A stretch of DNA of 64,000 bases, taken from contig CAWBAK010000002.1 of the NCBI GenBank assembly GCA_963786805.1, positions 372,001 through 436,000 of the forward strand, given 5' to 3'. Below the pieces are notes generated by a model. The model searched no databases. It saw only the letters and a list, made by a program, of their open reading frames with translations, and was not told the DNA's origin. This DNA comes from CALGFI01 sp963786805 (GTDB taxonomy: Bacteria > Actinomycetota > UBA4738 > HRBIN12). The number at the start of each line of letters is the position of its first letter. The stretch's first letter is position 1. This document shows positions 9,116 to 17,862 of the stretch, in pieces. Position numbers and translations under genes: made by a program.

Positions 9116-10034
9116 GTGCGAGCGGCGGACGAGGACGACGAAATCCGAGCAGCCGCGTTCGCCTTCCTCACGGATCTCGTGGCGAGGACGGGAGGGCTCG
9201 TGCGTCGCCAGGATCTCCGAGCCTTCTATTCAGAGGTCGGAGTCTTTCCCTCGAGCAGAACATGCGGGGCATCCGGTTCATTCGCGGTCATGCCTGCGCT
9301 CTCGATCCTCACGACGTATCGGGAGCATCCAGAGGACCGGCCGTACGACGACGACATCGGTCCGGATGGTTATCCCCGATACAAATGGCAGGGAGCGAAC
9401 GCCAATGCCTCCGACAATGCGTCCCTTCGTCTTGCGATGGAGTTGCGTAAGCCGCTCGATGTGGTTCTTTGGCGTTGCGCCGGCTGTGTATCAGCCGATA
9501 TTCCCGGTGTGGATCGTGGACGAGGAGCCCGGGCAGCGTCAGGTCGTGATCGCTCTCGACGAGGGGATGCTGAGCTCCTGGATTCCGGAGGCCCTTGTGT
9601 CCCAGCCTGACCTCGTCCTTCGCCGCGAGTACGCGGACGCGGTCGTTCGGCGACGGCTGCATCAACCGGAGTTCCGACGGCGGGTTCTCGACGCCTACCG
9701 CCGGCAATGTGCCATGTGCCGGCTCCGCCACCCGGAATTGCTCGATGCGGCGCACATCAAGGAGGACGCGCAAGGCGGCGAGCCGATCGTCACGAACGGA
9801 ATCGCGATGTGCGCCATCCATCACCGCGCGTTCGATGCGCACATCGTTGGCGTCCGAACCGACTACGTCATCGAAGTCAGAGCGGATGTGTTACGTGAGC
9901 ACGATGGCCCAACTCTTCAGCACGCCCTGCAGGAAATGCACGGGACATCGCTGTGGGTTCCACCTCGAGTGACTGCCCAGCCAAGCAAGGTTCTATTGGA
10001 GGAACGCTATGAACGGTTCCGCGCAGCCGTCTGA
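9116..10034 (+). pseudogene. HNH endonuclease broken by three indels
   Basis: The C-terminal half contains a clear HNH domain: CAMC, then LLDAAHI, then NGIAMCAIHHRAFD. The N-terminal half resembles the substrate or wing domain common to this HNH family (ALSILTTY, then YDDDIGPDGYPRYKW, then DNASLRLAM). The reading frame shifts three times. A base is missing near 9248-9250 (after VFP), one is extra near 9276-9284, and one is extra near 9457-9460, where RKPL should run into MWFFGVAP. Corrected, the protein would be about 305 residues starting at the GTG at 9116. The density of breaks here exceeds any neighbour, so true decay is possible as well as sequencing error. Confidence 0.65.
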
Positions 10035-10045
10035 TAGCTCTGCGA

Positions 10046-10817
10046 ATGAGCGACGAACACGTCCTCGTCAACCGCGCGTCCTGGGATGACGACGCGCCGA
10101 ACTGGGTCGAGCGCGGGCGCGTCTCGTGGGCCGGGGAGCCGACTGGGGGATCTGGGGTGTCCCCGAGGCCGAGCTCGGCCTCCTCCCCGACCTCGAGGGA
10201 CTCGACGCCGTCGAGATCGGGTGCGGCACCGGCTACATCTCGGCGTGGCTCGCGCGGCGAGGCGCGCGACCGGTCGCGCTCGACAACTCGGGGCAGCAGC
10301 TCGCGACCGCGAAGATGCTCCAGGCCGAGTTCGACCTCCACTTCCCGCTCGTCCACGGGGACGGCGAGCGCCTGCCGTTCCGCGACGAGGTCTTCGACTA
10401 CGCCGTCTCCGAGTACGGAGCCGCGATCTGGTGCGACCCGTACAAGTGGATCCCCGAGGCGGCGCGGGTCCTGCGGCCGGGCGGGCGCCTGATGTTCATC
10501 CGCGGGACGCCGCTGCTACGATGCTCACCTACCCGACCGACGACGACTCCGCACCCGCGGAGCCGACGCTGCACCGCGACTACTTCGGCATGCATCGCTT
10601 CGAGTGGCACGACGACGAGAAGAACGTCGACGCGATCGAGTTCAACCTCACGCACGGCGACACGATCCGGCTCCTGCGCTCGAACGGGTTCGAGATCGAG
10701 GACCTCGTCGAGGTCCGCGCGCCCGAGGAGCCGAAGCCGATGGGCGACGCGGACGTCTCGTGGGAGTGGGCGCGGCGGTGGCCGAGCGTCGAGGCGTGGA
10801 AGGCGCGGAAGCGCTAG
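10046..10817 (+). pseudogene. Class I SAM-dependent methyltransferase, two frameshifts
   Basis: The middle frame (10141-10518) carries a canonical SAM-binding motif I (VEIGCGTGYISAWLA), the acidic loop VALDNS and motif IV region YAVSEYGAAIW. The start (MSDEHVLVNRASWDDDAPNW) lies in one frame, the body in a second, and the C-terminal HRDYFGMHRFEW...EEPKPM part in a third. One base seems to be missing near 10139-10141, and another one (or two extra) near 10518-10521. Corrected, it is a typical ~255-residue protein. Substrate is unknown. Its position next to the exporter permease would suit sugar or chain-end methylation, but it is also next to accessory nuclease genes. Confidence 0.65.
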
Positions 10818-10822
10818 GCGCG

Positions 10823-11734
10823 CTACAGCTCTTCCGCGAAATCGCCGGAGCGGGCGAAGAAGTACCCCCACGCGAGCCGGAGCAGCACGAGGGACGCGAC
10901 CAGCACGACCGCGAGCACCGTGGCGAGCCAGCCGAGGCTCACGTCGAACAGGACGGGCTCGGCCGACTCCGGCGGATGCACGACGCCGTACAGGGCGCGC
11001 TGGAACCCTCCGACGATCGAGGCCAAGGGGTTCAACAGGTAGAGGGCGAACGTGGGGATGCCCAGGAACTCGCGCGAGCCCGAACGGGCGAGGTCCTGGA
11101 CCTGGTAGCCGCCGTAGACGATCGGTGTGGCCCAGAACCACACGAGCAGGGCGATGTTCAGGAGGTGACCGACGTCGCGGTACCGCACGTTGAGCGCCGA
11201 GAACCAGAGCGACAGCGCGACGGAGAGCACGAGGAGCGTGAGGAACGCGAGGGGCCAGAGCGCGAGCTCGGGCAGGTGGATCCCGTAGCCGGACACGAGG
11301 ATGAACAGCAACAGCACCGCCGACTGGAGCGCGAAGTCCGCGAGCGCGACGGCCACCGCCGACAGCGGCAGGATCTCGTGCGGGAACGCGACCTTCCTCA
11401 CCAGGTTCGCGTTATCGAGCACCGAGCGGGCGCCGGAGCTCATCGACGCGCTGAACAGGTTCCACGCGAGCAGGCCCGAGAGCAGGTAGACGGGATAGTC
11501 CGGGATCCCGGCGCCGAGGACGCGGGCGACGAACGCGAACACCGCGAGGTACACGAGCGGGCTGAGCAGCGACCACACGGCGCCGAGCACCGAGGCCGCG
11601 TACTTCACCTTGAGCTCCTTGCGGGTGAGGTTGAGGAGGATCTCCCGGTGGGCGGCGAGCTCGCGCAGGCGCTCGCCGACCTTCAGGTGCGGCGACTCGG
11701 AGGTGCGCTCGACGGTCTCCAGGGTCGTGGCCAT
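10823..11734 (-). CDS. Polysaccharide ABC exporter permease (Wzm/TagG-like, ABC-2 type)
   Basis: The 303-residue protein has an N-terminal amphipathic stretch with LTRKELKVKYAASVLG, the conserved entry into the first helix of ABC-2 O-antigen or teichoic-acid permeases, followed by six membrane helices. Typical signature pieces are SLLSPLVYLAVFAFV, RKVAFPHEILP and SALNVRYRDVGHLL. With the Wzt-like ATPase at 6314-7534 it would form the exporter that moves a lipid-linked polysaccharide out of the cytoplasm. It lies just downstream of a secreted phosphoesterase on the same strand, 4 bases away, so these form one operon. Confidence 0.92.
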   Translation of the reverse strand: MATTLETVERTSESPHLKVGERLRELAAHREILLNLTRKELKVKYAASVLGAVWSLLSPLVYLAVFAFVARVLGAGIPDYPVYLLSGLLAWNLFSASMSSGARSVLDNANLVRKVAFPHEILPLSAVAVALADFALQSAVLLLFILVSGYGIHLPELALWPLAFLTLLVLSVALSLWFSALNVRYRDVGHLLNIALLVWFWATPIVYGGYQVQDLARSGSREFLGIPTFALYLLNPLASIVGGFQRALYGVVHPPESAEPVLFDVSLGWLATVLAVVLVASLVLLRLAWGYFFARSGDFAEEL

Positions 11735-11738
11735 CGGC

Positions 11739-13097
11739 TCAGGTCGCGGGGGCCCAGATCGGGCCCTCGCAGTCGTCGCGGAGCGGCAGGGGCTCGGGCT
11801 CGCGCGGCTCCTGGTCGAAATCGAACGCGGTCAGCATCGGCGTGGCCTCGCGGTCTCGGTCGGTGAGCTGTGTCAGCCCCCAATTGTCCTCGATGAAGCG
11901 GAGCACGCTCGAGAACTCGCCGAGCTCGTCGCTCACGACGCCCTCGCGCGCGTACGGGCTGATCACGAGCATGGGGACGCGGATCCCGAACCCGAAGCCG
12001 TCGACCTGCGGCGGCGGGACGTGGTCGTAGAACCCGCCGTAGTCGTCCCACGTGAGGAAGATCGCCGTGCTCTCCCACTGGTCCGATCGCATGATCGCGT
12101 TGATCACCTTCGTGGTCCAGTTCTCACCGTGGCAGAAGTTGTACTCGGGGTGCTCGGACAGCTCGAAGCGCGGCGTGATCCACGTGACGGGCGGGAGCAG
12201 GTCGGCCTTGATGTCCTCCACCACGTCGTCGACGGGGAACATGTGGCGCTGCCAGCGCTCCGGGTTCTCGCGGTAGCGGCGGATCGCGCTGTACGCCGAC
12301 CAGATGTACCCGCGCTGGTCCTCGCCCGCCGCGTAGTAGGCCCAGGGGATGTCGGCACGGGTGAGCAGGTCGCCCTCGGTGAGGAAGTCGAAGCACGGCC
12401 GCACGAACTTGATCCGTCCCTCGCTGTCCCGGACCTCGACGTCCTGCCCCTCGGGGGCGTCGCACCCGAAGGTGAGCGATCCGCGGATCTCCGCGTTGTC
12501 CCGTCGCGGGTTGTCGACCGCGCCTCCGGACGTGGCGGCGATCGTGTACAGGTGATTGGGGAACGACGGGCCGTGCGCGCTCGCGAAGAACTTGTCGAAC
12601 AGCACGTACCGCTCGGCCCACTCCCAGTAGTTCGGGAGCTGGTCCTGGGTGAGCTGTGAGTAGGCCCACTCGCCGTGCTCCCCCTGCTGGAAGTCGTCCA
12701 TCGCGCCCTCGTTCCACGCCGCGATCGCGCAGGTGTAGCAGTGCGGGAGGTCTCCGGGCAGGCGGCCGTCGGTCCCCCGGATCAGCGGCCTCGGCTGCCC
12801 GTCGTGCATCCCGACGGTGACGCCGTTCGCGCCCGGGAACGTCCCGAACAGGTTGTCGAACGTCCGGTTCTCCTTGATGAGGAAGACGACGTGCTTGATC
12901 GGGAACTCGGTCTCGAGGGCGGTCGCGTCGAAGGCCTCCGGCGCCCCGGTCGTGGTCACGCTGGGGCTGGGCGACGGCGAGGGCGACGGCGAGGTCTCCG
13001 CGGTCCAGCCCTCACCGTCGCAGGCCGCGGCGATGAGGCCGAGACCCGCGAGCACGGCGATCCACACCAGCAGACGCGGACGTGCGGTGGTCGTCAT
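11739..13097 (-). CDS. Secreted lipoprotein phosphoesterase (phospholipase C / acid phosphatase family)
   Basis: The 452-residue protein starts with a lipoprotein signal (LVWIAVLAGLGLIAAAC) and a Pro/Ser/Thr-rich linker, then a phosphoesterase family domain. The motifs KHVVFLIKENRTFDNLFG (metal ligands and nucleophile region), HGPSFPNHLYTIAATSGG, then FLTWDDYGGFYDHV and PMLVISPYAR are those of bacterial phospholipase C/AcpA-type enzymes. These hydrolyse phosphate esters such as phospholipids at the cell surface. Its ATG at 13097 overlaps the stop of the upstream glycosyltransferase by 4 bases (ATGA). Substrate cannot be told. The link with a polysaccharide operon may point to lipid-carrier turnover, which is inference. 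Confidence 0.85.
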   Translation of the reverse strand: MTTTARPRLLVWIAVLAGLGLIAAACDGEGWTAETSPSPSPSPSPSVTTTGAPEAFDATALETEFPIKHVVFLIKENRTFDNLFGTFPGANGVTVGMHDGQPRPLIRGTDGRLPGDLPHCYTCAIAAWNEGAMDDFQQGEHGEWAYSQLTQDQLPNYWEWAERYVLFDKFFASAHGPSFPNHLYTIAATSGGAVDNPRRDNAEIRGSLTFGCDAPEGQDVEVRDSEGRIKFVRPCFDFLTEGDLLTRADIPWAYYAAGEDQRGYIWSAYSAIRRYRENPERWQRHMFPVDDVVEDIKADLLPPVTWITPRFELSEHPEYNFCHGENWTTKVINAIMRSDQWESTAIFLTWDDYGGFYDHVPPPQVDGFGFGIRVPMLVISPYAREGVVSDELGEFSSVLRFIEDNWGLTQLTDRDREATPMLTAFDFDQEPREPEPLPLRDDCEGPIWAPAT

Positions 13098-14426
13098 CGG
13101 CCGCCGGGAGTCCGGCCCTCCTTCGGCCCGACGAAGTCGGAGAGCCCTCGGACGTAGCTGAGGCCGAAGTCCTCGTCGAACCCTTCGGGCGCGAAGCCGA
13201 TCTCGTTCATCGCGCGCGCCCACCGCGTGACCGCGAGGCGGCGAGGGTCGAGCACGAGCGCGAGGGTCTCCTCGATCGCCTCCTCGTATCCGCGCGCCGT
13301 GCGATCGCCTCCGGCCGTGGCGTCGAGGTGTGACCGAGCCGCCGCTCCGAGCCTGCGGCGACGTTCCGGATCTTCGGCGAGGTCGGAGAACACGGCGGCG
13401 AGCTCGGCGACATCGGGCTGCCCCGGCGCCAGGTGGACGACGACGTCGCTCGGGACGTCGAGATAGGTGCCCGTCCCGCTGACGACGGACGCCCGGCCCA
13501 CCTGCATCGCGCGGATCAGCGTTCCGCTCACCTCTCCGCGATGGGGGAACCGGAGGTCCGCGACGACGTCGGCCGCGTGCAACCACCCGAGGAAGGCCTC
13601 GTCCGAGACGTCGGTGGCCACGGTGAGGCGCCTGCCGAGGGGGCTCGACCGGACGAGCTCGGCCGGGCTCCAGGTCGGGACGCGGCGGCCGACGAGCGCG
13701 AGATGCACGTCGTCGCCGAGACGGGCGACGGCTCCGGCCACGGCGTCGAGCTGCTTCGCGGGATTCATGTCCCCGGCCGCGACGATCAGGGTGTCATCGG
13801 TCGTCGAGGCCGAGCCGGGCGCGGATCCGGGCTCCGGCCGGGGCGGCCGCGCGCACGTCCGCGTCGCGTTCGACGATCGGATGCGGGACGACGAACACCG
13901 GTGTCCGGCATCCGAAGTCCTCGAGATAGCGCCGGCAGAACTCGGAGTGCACGATGATCCCGCGCGCGGCCCGTGCGATGTGGCCGCACCAGGGCTGCGA
14001 CAGCGGCTCCTCGATCATCGCTTCGGGGAGGGTCAGCCGGTCGGCGCGGAGCAGCGCCTCTCGCCCGGCGCGGTACCCGAGCGCGTCGCCCGCGGTGACG
14101 AGGGCGCGAACCAGGTCGTCGAGCCCGAGGTCGTGAAGGACGACCACCCCCGGGTTCATCGACGCGAGCCGATAGATGTCGCCGTGGAAGTCGTAGTTGT
14201 TGCCGATGTGGAACACGCCGAGCTGGTACCGGCCGATCGCCGACAGGTGCTTGGGACGCAGAGGCCAGAGCACGTCCATCTCCCGCCGCCGCCGGTAGCC
14301 GGTCCGTTCGAGGCTCGAGAGCACGGCGGACGAGTACGTGGCGATGCCGCTCTTCGCGGGCGGCATCGGCGACACGTAGGCGACCCGAGAAACGATCGAT
14401 GACGGCCGCGGCTTCGGCGTCGTCAT
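13094..14426 (-). CDS. GT4 glycosyltransferase, frameshifted in the middle
   Basis: The N-terminal half (from MTTPKPRPSSIV at 14426) has the GT-B entry motif YVSPMPPAKSGIATYS. It ends at a TGA at 13794-13796 just after RARLGLDD. The C-terminal half (AAGDMNPAKQLDAV, then VVADLRFPHRGEVSGTLIRAM) continues one frame over. Removing one base near 13793-13797 gives an unbroken protein of about 443 residues. The sugar-nucleotide site motif is GEVSGTLIRAM (in place of the usual E-x7-E). It belongs to the run of glycosyltransferases on this strand, 8 bases after the next GT4. Specificity is unknown. Confidence 0.75.
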
Positions 14427-14434
14427 CCGCCGGA

Positions 14435-15484
14435 TCAGGCGAGCAGCCGTTCGACCACCTCCGGCCAGTCGGGGATCTCGGTCTCGACCCGCGCCCTGCC
14501 GGCGTCGCCCAGCTTCGCCGCGAGCGCTCGGTCCTGAAAGAGCCGGTCGAACGCCTCCGCGATCGCGCGGGGTTCCGGCGGAGCGACGATGCCCGTCTCG
14601 CCGTCCTCCACGAACTCGAGCGGGCCGCCGCTGTCGGTGAGCGTGACCACCGGACGTCGCGCGGCGAAGCCCTCGAGCGTGACGTACCCGTAGTCCTCGT
14701 CGAAGGGTCCGTAGTAGACGGCGAGCGCCTGCAGCATGAGCTCGCGCAACCGTTCGTCGGTCACGGCGACCTCGATCGACACGCGATCGCCGAGCTTGTG
14801 CTCCTCGATCTGCCGCCGCAACGCGTCCTCGTCCGGCCCCCGGCCGACGAGGATCAGGCGAACGTCCGTGCGGACGTGGCGCATCGCGTCGACGACGACG
14901 GACTGACGCTTCAGGCTCTCGAACCGGCTGGGGAAGACGACGGCGTCCCCGATCGGCCCCGGCTCGCGGGTCAGGAGGTCCTCGGTCAGCGGCGATCGGT
15001 GGTACAGGGGCTCGGACGGGATGCGGAGCGAGTCCCACAGGCGGCCTTGCACGTTCTTGGAGTTCGCGAACACGCGCTTGGCCTCACCGAGCGCGACGCG
15101 GTCGGCGACGTGGATCATCTCGCGGACGAGCGGACCGTCGCTCTGGCGGGCGAGGTCGGCGTAGCGCGGATGGTCCCAGAGCTCGTACGCGGTTCGGTGC
15201 TGATGGATCAACCACACGATCTTGCGGTCGTGGTGGATGAGGTACGCGGGGAACTTCAGCGCGATCACCGCGTCGATGGGAAGGCCGTTGGATTCGGAGA
15301 GCTCCATCGAACGCCACACGCCCATCTGGTGCACGAGCTCGGCGCCCGGGTACCACTTGCCGGCGACCAGCACCAGCTCGGCCTCGTGTCCGGCCTCGCG
15401 GAGCGCCTTCACCAGGTTCTCGGCGTGGGTCTCCGCCCCGCCGCGCACGAATGGTGTCTGCGGATGGCAGACCGCGATCCGCAT
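14435..15484 (-). CDS. GT4-family glycosyltransferase
   Basis: This 349-residue GT-B protein begins with the glycine-rich HPQTPFVRGGAETHAENL acceptor-side motif and has the nucleotide-side E-x7-E region in YGPFDEDYGYVTLEGFA. Retaining GT4 enzymes transfer sugars from NDP-sugars to lipid-linked or protein acceptors. Its ATG overlaps the stop of the upstream coiled-coil gene (TGATG), so it is coupled to it. The donor and acceptor are unknown. It is one of five GT4 enzymes in this locus. Confidence 0.88.
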   Translation of the reverse strand: MRIAVCHPQTPFVRGGAETHAENLVKALREAGHEAELVLVAGKWYPGAELVHQMGVWRSMELSESNGLPIDAVIALKFPAYLIHHDRKIVWLIHQHRTAYELWDHPRYADLARQSDGPLVREMIHVADRVALGEAKRVFANSKNVQGRLWDSLRIPSEPLYHRSPLTEDLLTREPGPIGDAVVFPSRFESLKRQSVVVDAMRHVRTDVRLILVGRGPDEDALRRQIEEHKLGDRVSIEVAVTDERLRELMLQALAVYYGPFDEDYGYVTLEGFAARRPVVTLTDSGGPLEFVEDGETGIVAPPEPRAIAEAFDRLFQDRALAAKLGDAGRARVETEIPDWPEVVERLLA

Positions 15485-15876
15485 CAGTCGCGCTCTTGCA
15501 GCCTGCGCAGGTCCTCGAGGTCGTGGCGGAGCGACTCGATCTCCGCCTCGGCTTCGGCCAGGCGCTCGACGACCACGCGGTTCATCGAGGCCAGGTCGCC
15601 GAGGAGCCGGTCGTACCGATGCGTGACCGGCCGCAGCGCCTCGTACATGACGACCTTCAGGCTCCGCTTCCATCTCGACATCGAGCCCAGGAGCGGTTCC
15701 TGCCGAGGGACACGGGAACGCTCGTCCGCGCGCATCGTGGCGGCGAAGTCGTGCAGCGCGATCCGGAGCTCCCGCGTGCTTTGGCTCGTGGCGGTGCTGG
15801 CGTCCCCGGCCCAGTACAGCTCGCGTTCGAGGACCGTGCGTGCGTCGTCGTCGTTCGAATCGCCGGGGCTCCCCAT
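15484..15876 (-). CDS. Hypothetical coiled-coil protein in the glycosyltransferase run
   Basis: The protein is about 130 residues, acidic near its start and strongly helical, with a C-terminal coiled coil (VVVERLAEAEAEIESL onward). No signal peptide or membrane helix is evident. I start it at the ATG at 15876, which gives a compact protein, rather than the longer frame to 15987. It is translationally coupled to the next glycosyltransferase and may be a partner or tether for it. No family is recognised. Confidence 0.6.
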   Translation of the reverse strand: MGSPGDSNDDDARTVLERELYWAGDASTATSQSTRELRIALHDFAATMRADERSRVPRQEPLLGSMSRWKRSLKVVMYEALRPVTHRYDRLLGDLASMNRVVVERLAEAEAEIESLRHDLEDLRRLQERD

Positions 15877-16004
15877 GGGTTCGGGCAGCCTACCATCGGC
15901 CTTCGCGACGACCGGGGCCGCGCGGGTCTCGCCGTCCGGCGGCGATAGCATCGGCGCGTGCGAGCCTGCCCCGATCGGAAGCGACACGCCTCGGCGGAGG
16001 TCCG

Positions 16005-16802
16005 GTGACGTCGTGGATCCTCGGGGTTCGCCTCGACGACGTCCCCTCGGAGCAACGACTGCGCGAGATCTGCGAGGGCTTCCTCGACGGCGAGCGCACG
16101 ACGCGGATCTTCACGCCGAACCCCGAGATCCTGCTGCACGCGCGCGAGGATCCCGGGTACGCCGAGGTGCTCAACGCCGCCGACCTCGCGCTGCCCGACG
16201 GCACCGGCGTCGCCCTGATCGAGTCGATCCGCAGCCGCCGTCGCGTTCGACGATGGCCCGGCGTCGAGATCGCCGCCCTGCTGCTGCGGATGGCGGCCGA
16301 GCGCGGAGCGACGGTCGCCTTCGTCGGAGGTTCCGATTCGACGGCGGAGCACGCGGCGGAACGATGGCGGCGGGCCGTTCCCGGCGTTCGGATCGAGACC
16401 GTCGGCGACGGCGTCGCGGTGGCGGAGGACGGCGCGGCTCGGCCCGACGAGCGCGACCTCGAGCTCACGCGCGCCGTCGCGTCCCTCTCGCCGGCGATCG
16501 TGTTCGTCGGCCTCGGGGCGCCGAAGCAGGAGCGGTGGATCGCGCGCAACGCCGACGCCGTCCCCTCGGCGCGCATCATGATGGGCGTCGGAGGCGCCTT
16601 CGACATGTGGGCGGGACACCTGCGGCGCGCGCCTCGGCCGATCCGCGCGATGGGCCTCGAGTGGGCGTGGAGGCTCATCCTGGAGCCGCGCCGCTGGCCG
16701 AGGATCCTGCGGGCGACGATCGTCTTCCCCGTTCGAGCGCTCACCGATCGCCGGAACCGGGTCGCTCCCCCACCGGACGGCGCAGATCGGGCCGGGCAGT
16801 AG
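16005..16802 (+). CDS. WecG/TagA/CpsF-family glycosyltransferase (GT26)
   Basis: The 265-residue protein shows the GT26 signatures: TPNPEILLHAREDP, LPDGTGVALIES, VAFVGGSDSTAEHAAE, FVGLGAPKQERWI and MGVGGAFDMWAGHLRRAP. Family members add ManNAc, ManNAcA or a related sugar to a lipid-linked GlcNAc, an early committed step in teichoic acid or enterobacterial common antigen synthesis. The GTG at 16005 has a GGCGGAGG site four bases upstream and is clearly the start. It is followed 13 bases later by a GT4 gene on the same strand, and is divergent from the coiled-coil gene at 15876. Confidence 0.9.
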   Translation: MTSWILGVRLDDVPSEQRLREICEGFLDGERTTRIFTPNPEILLHAREDPGYAEVLNAADLALPDGTGVALIESIRSRRRVRRWPGVEIAALLLRMAAERGATVAFVGGSDSTAEHAAERWRRAVPGVRIETVGDGVAVAEDGAARPDERDLELTRAVASLSPAIVFVGLGAPKQERWIARNADAVPSARIMMGVGGAFDMWAGHLRRAPRPIRAMGLEWAWRLILEPRRWPRILRATIVFPVRALTDRRNRVAPPPDGADRAGQ

Positions 16803-16815
16803 GCTCTTCCTCGAT

Positions 16816-17862
16816 ATGCGCATCGCCATCGTGTCGTCCTATCCGCCCCGCCACTGCGGGATCGGCTCGTACGCGCGCGCGCAGGTCGAGCGCCTGAAGA
16901 AGGACGGTCACGACGTCACCGTGATCTCGCCGCCCGACGGCGACGGTGACATCAAGGTTCCGTTCTCCGACGGGCGGGTGTTCCGCGAGGTGGCGCGCCG
17001 GGGCGGGGCCTTCGAACGGATCGTCGTGCACTTCCAGCCCGGGCTGTACTACACGCCCGGAGCGACGGCCGCCGTCTCGAAGATCCGGACGTCGCTCGCT
17101 TTGCTCTCGCTCGTGCGGCGGCGTCCGCAGGTCGAGATCCTCGTGCACGAGGCACACCCGCCGACCCGCTGGCGACCCGATCATCTGATCCTCCGACGCG
17201 CGTTCGCGAAGGCCCACCTGCTGTTCCACACGGACGCGGAGCGGCGCGCGCTCGAACGCGACTATCGGATCGGCGTTCGGGCACGACTGGTCGACCATCG
17301 AGACGGCGTGCGCGTCGAGGCGGCCGGGAACAAAGAGGAGGCGAGACGGCGCCTCGGCCTGGATGCGGCCGAACCGCTCCTCCTGTGCGCCGGGTTCATC
17401 CACCCATGGAAGGGCTACGACCGCGCGATCCGGGCCTTCGCGGCGTCGGAAGGTCCTGGCCGGCTCGCGATCGTTGGATCGGTGCGCGACGAGTCGGCCG
17501 AGAACCTCGCCTACGCCGCCGAGCTCCGCAGGCTGGCCTCGGCGACCGAGGGCGTCACGCTCGTCGAGACGTTCCAGACCGACGAGGAGTTCGATACCTG
17601 GATGACGGCGGCCGACCGCGTCGTGCTCCCCTACACGCGGGCGTGGTCATCCGGAGCGCTCGCTCGCGCGCGGGTGCTCGGAACGCCCGCGATCGTGTCC
17701 GCCGTCGGTGGCCTGGCCGAGCAGGCCGGGCCGGACGACATCGTGGTGCGCTCGGCCGAGGAGCTCCGGGCCGCGTTCCAGCAGGTTCGCGGAACCGCTC
17801 GAGCCGGACCGACGCCGGCTGATCGGGACGCGCCCGTGCTGAACCCCGGCGCGAGCGGCTAG
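16816..17862 (+). CDS. GT4-family glycosyltransferase
   Basis: This 348-residue protein opens with IAIVSSYPPRHCGIGSYA, a GT-B N-terminal motif of GT4 enzymes. It continues with the LLLCAGFIHPWKGYDRAIRA linker strand and a C-terminal nucleotide-binding half (VVLPYTRAWSSGALARA, where the usual acidic pair is replaced). The missing second glutamate makes the exact sugar donor hard to infer. Its stop overlaps the stop of the convergent GT4 gene by 4 bases within a CTAG. It is probably transcribed with the GT26 gene. Confidence 0.85.
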   Translation: MRIAIVSSYPPRHCGIGSYARAQVERLKKDGHDVTVISPPDGDGDIKVPFSDGRVFREVARRGGAFERIVVHFQPGLYYTPGATAAVSKIRTSLALLSLVRRRPQVEILVHEAHPPTRWRPDHLILRRAFAKAHLLFHTDAERRALERDYRIGVRARLVDHRDGVRVEAAGNKEEARRRLGLDAAEPLLLCAGFIHPWKGYDRAIRAFAASEGPGRLAIVGSVRDESAENLAYAAELRRLASATEGVTLVETFQTDEEFDTWMTAADRVVLPYTRAWSSGALARARVLGTPAIVSAVGGLAEQAGPDDIVVRSAEELRAAFQQVRGTARAGPTPADRDAPVLNPGASG

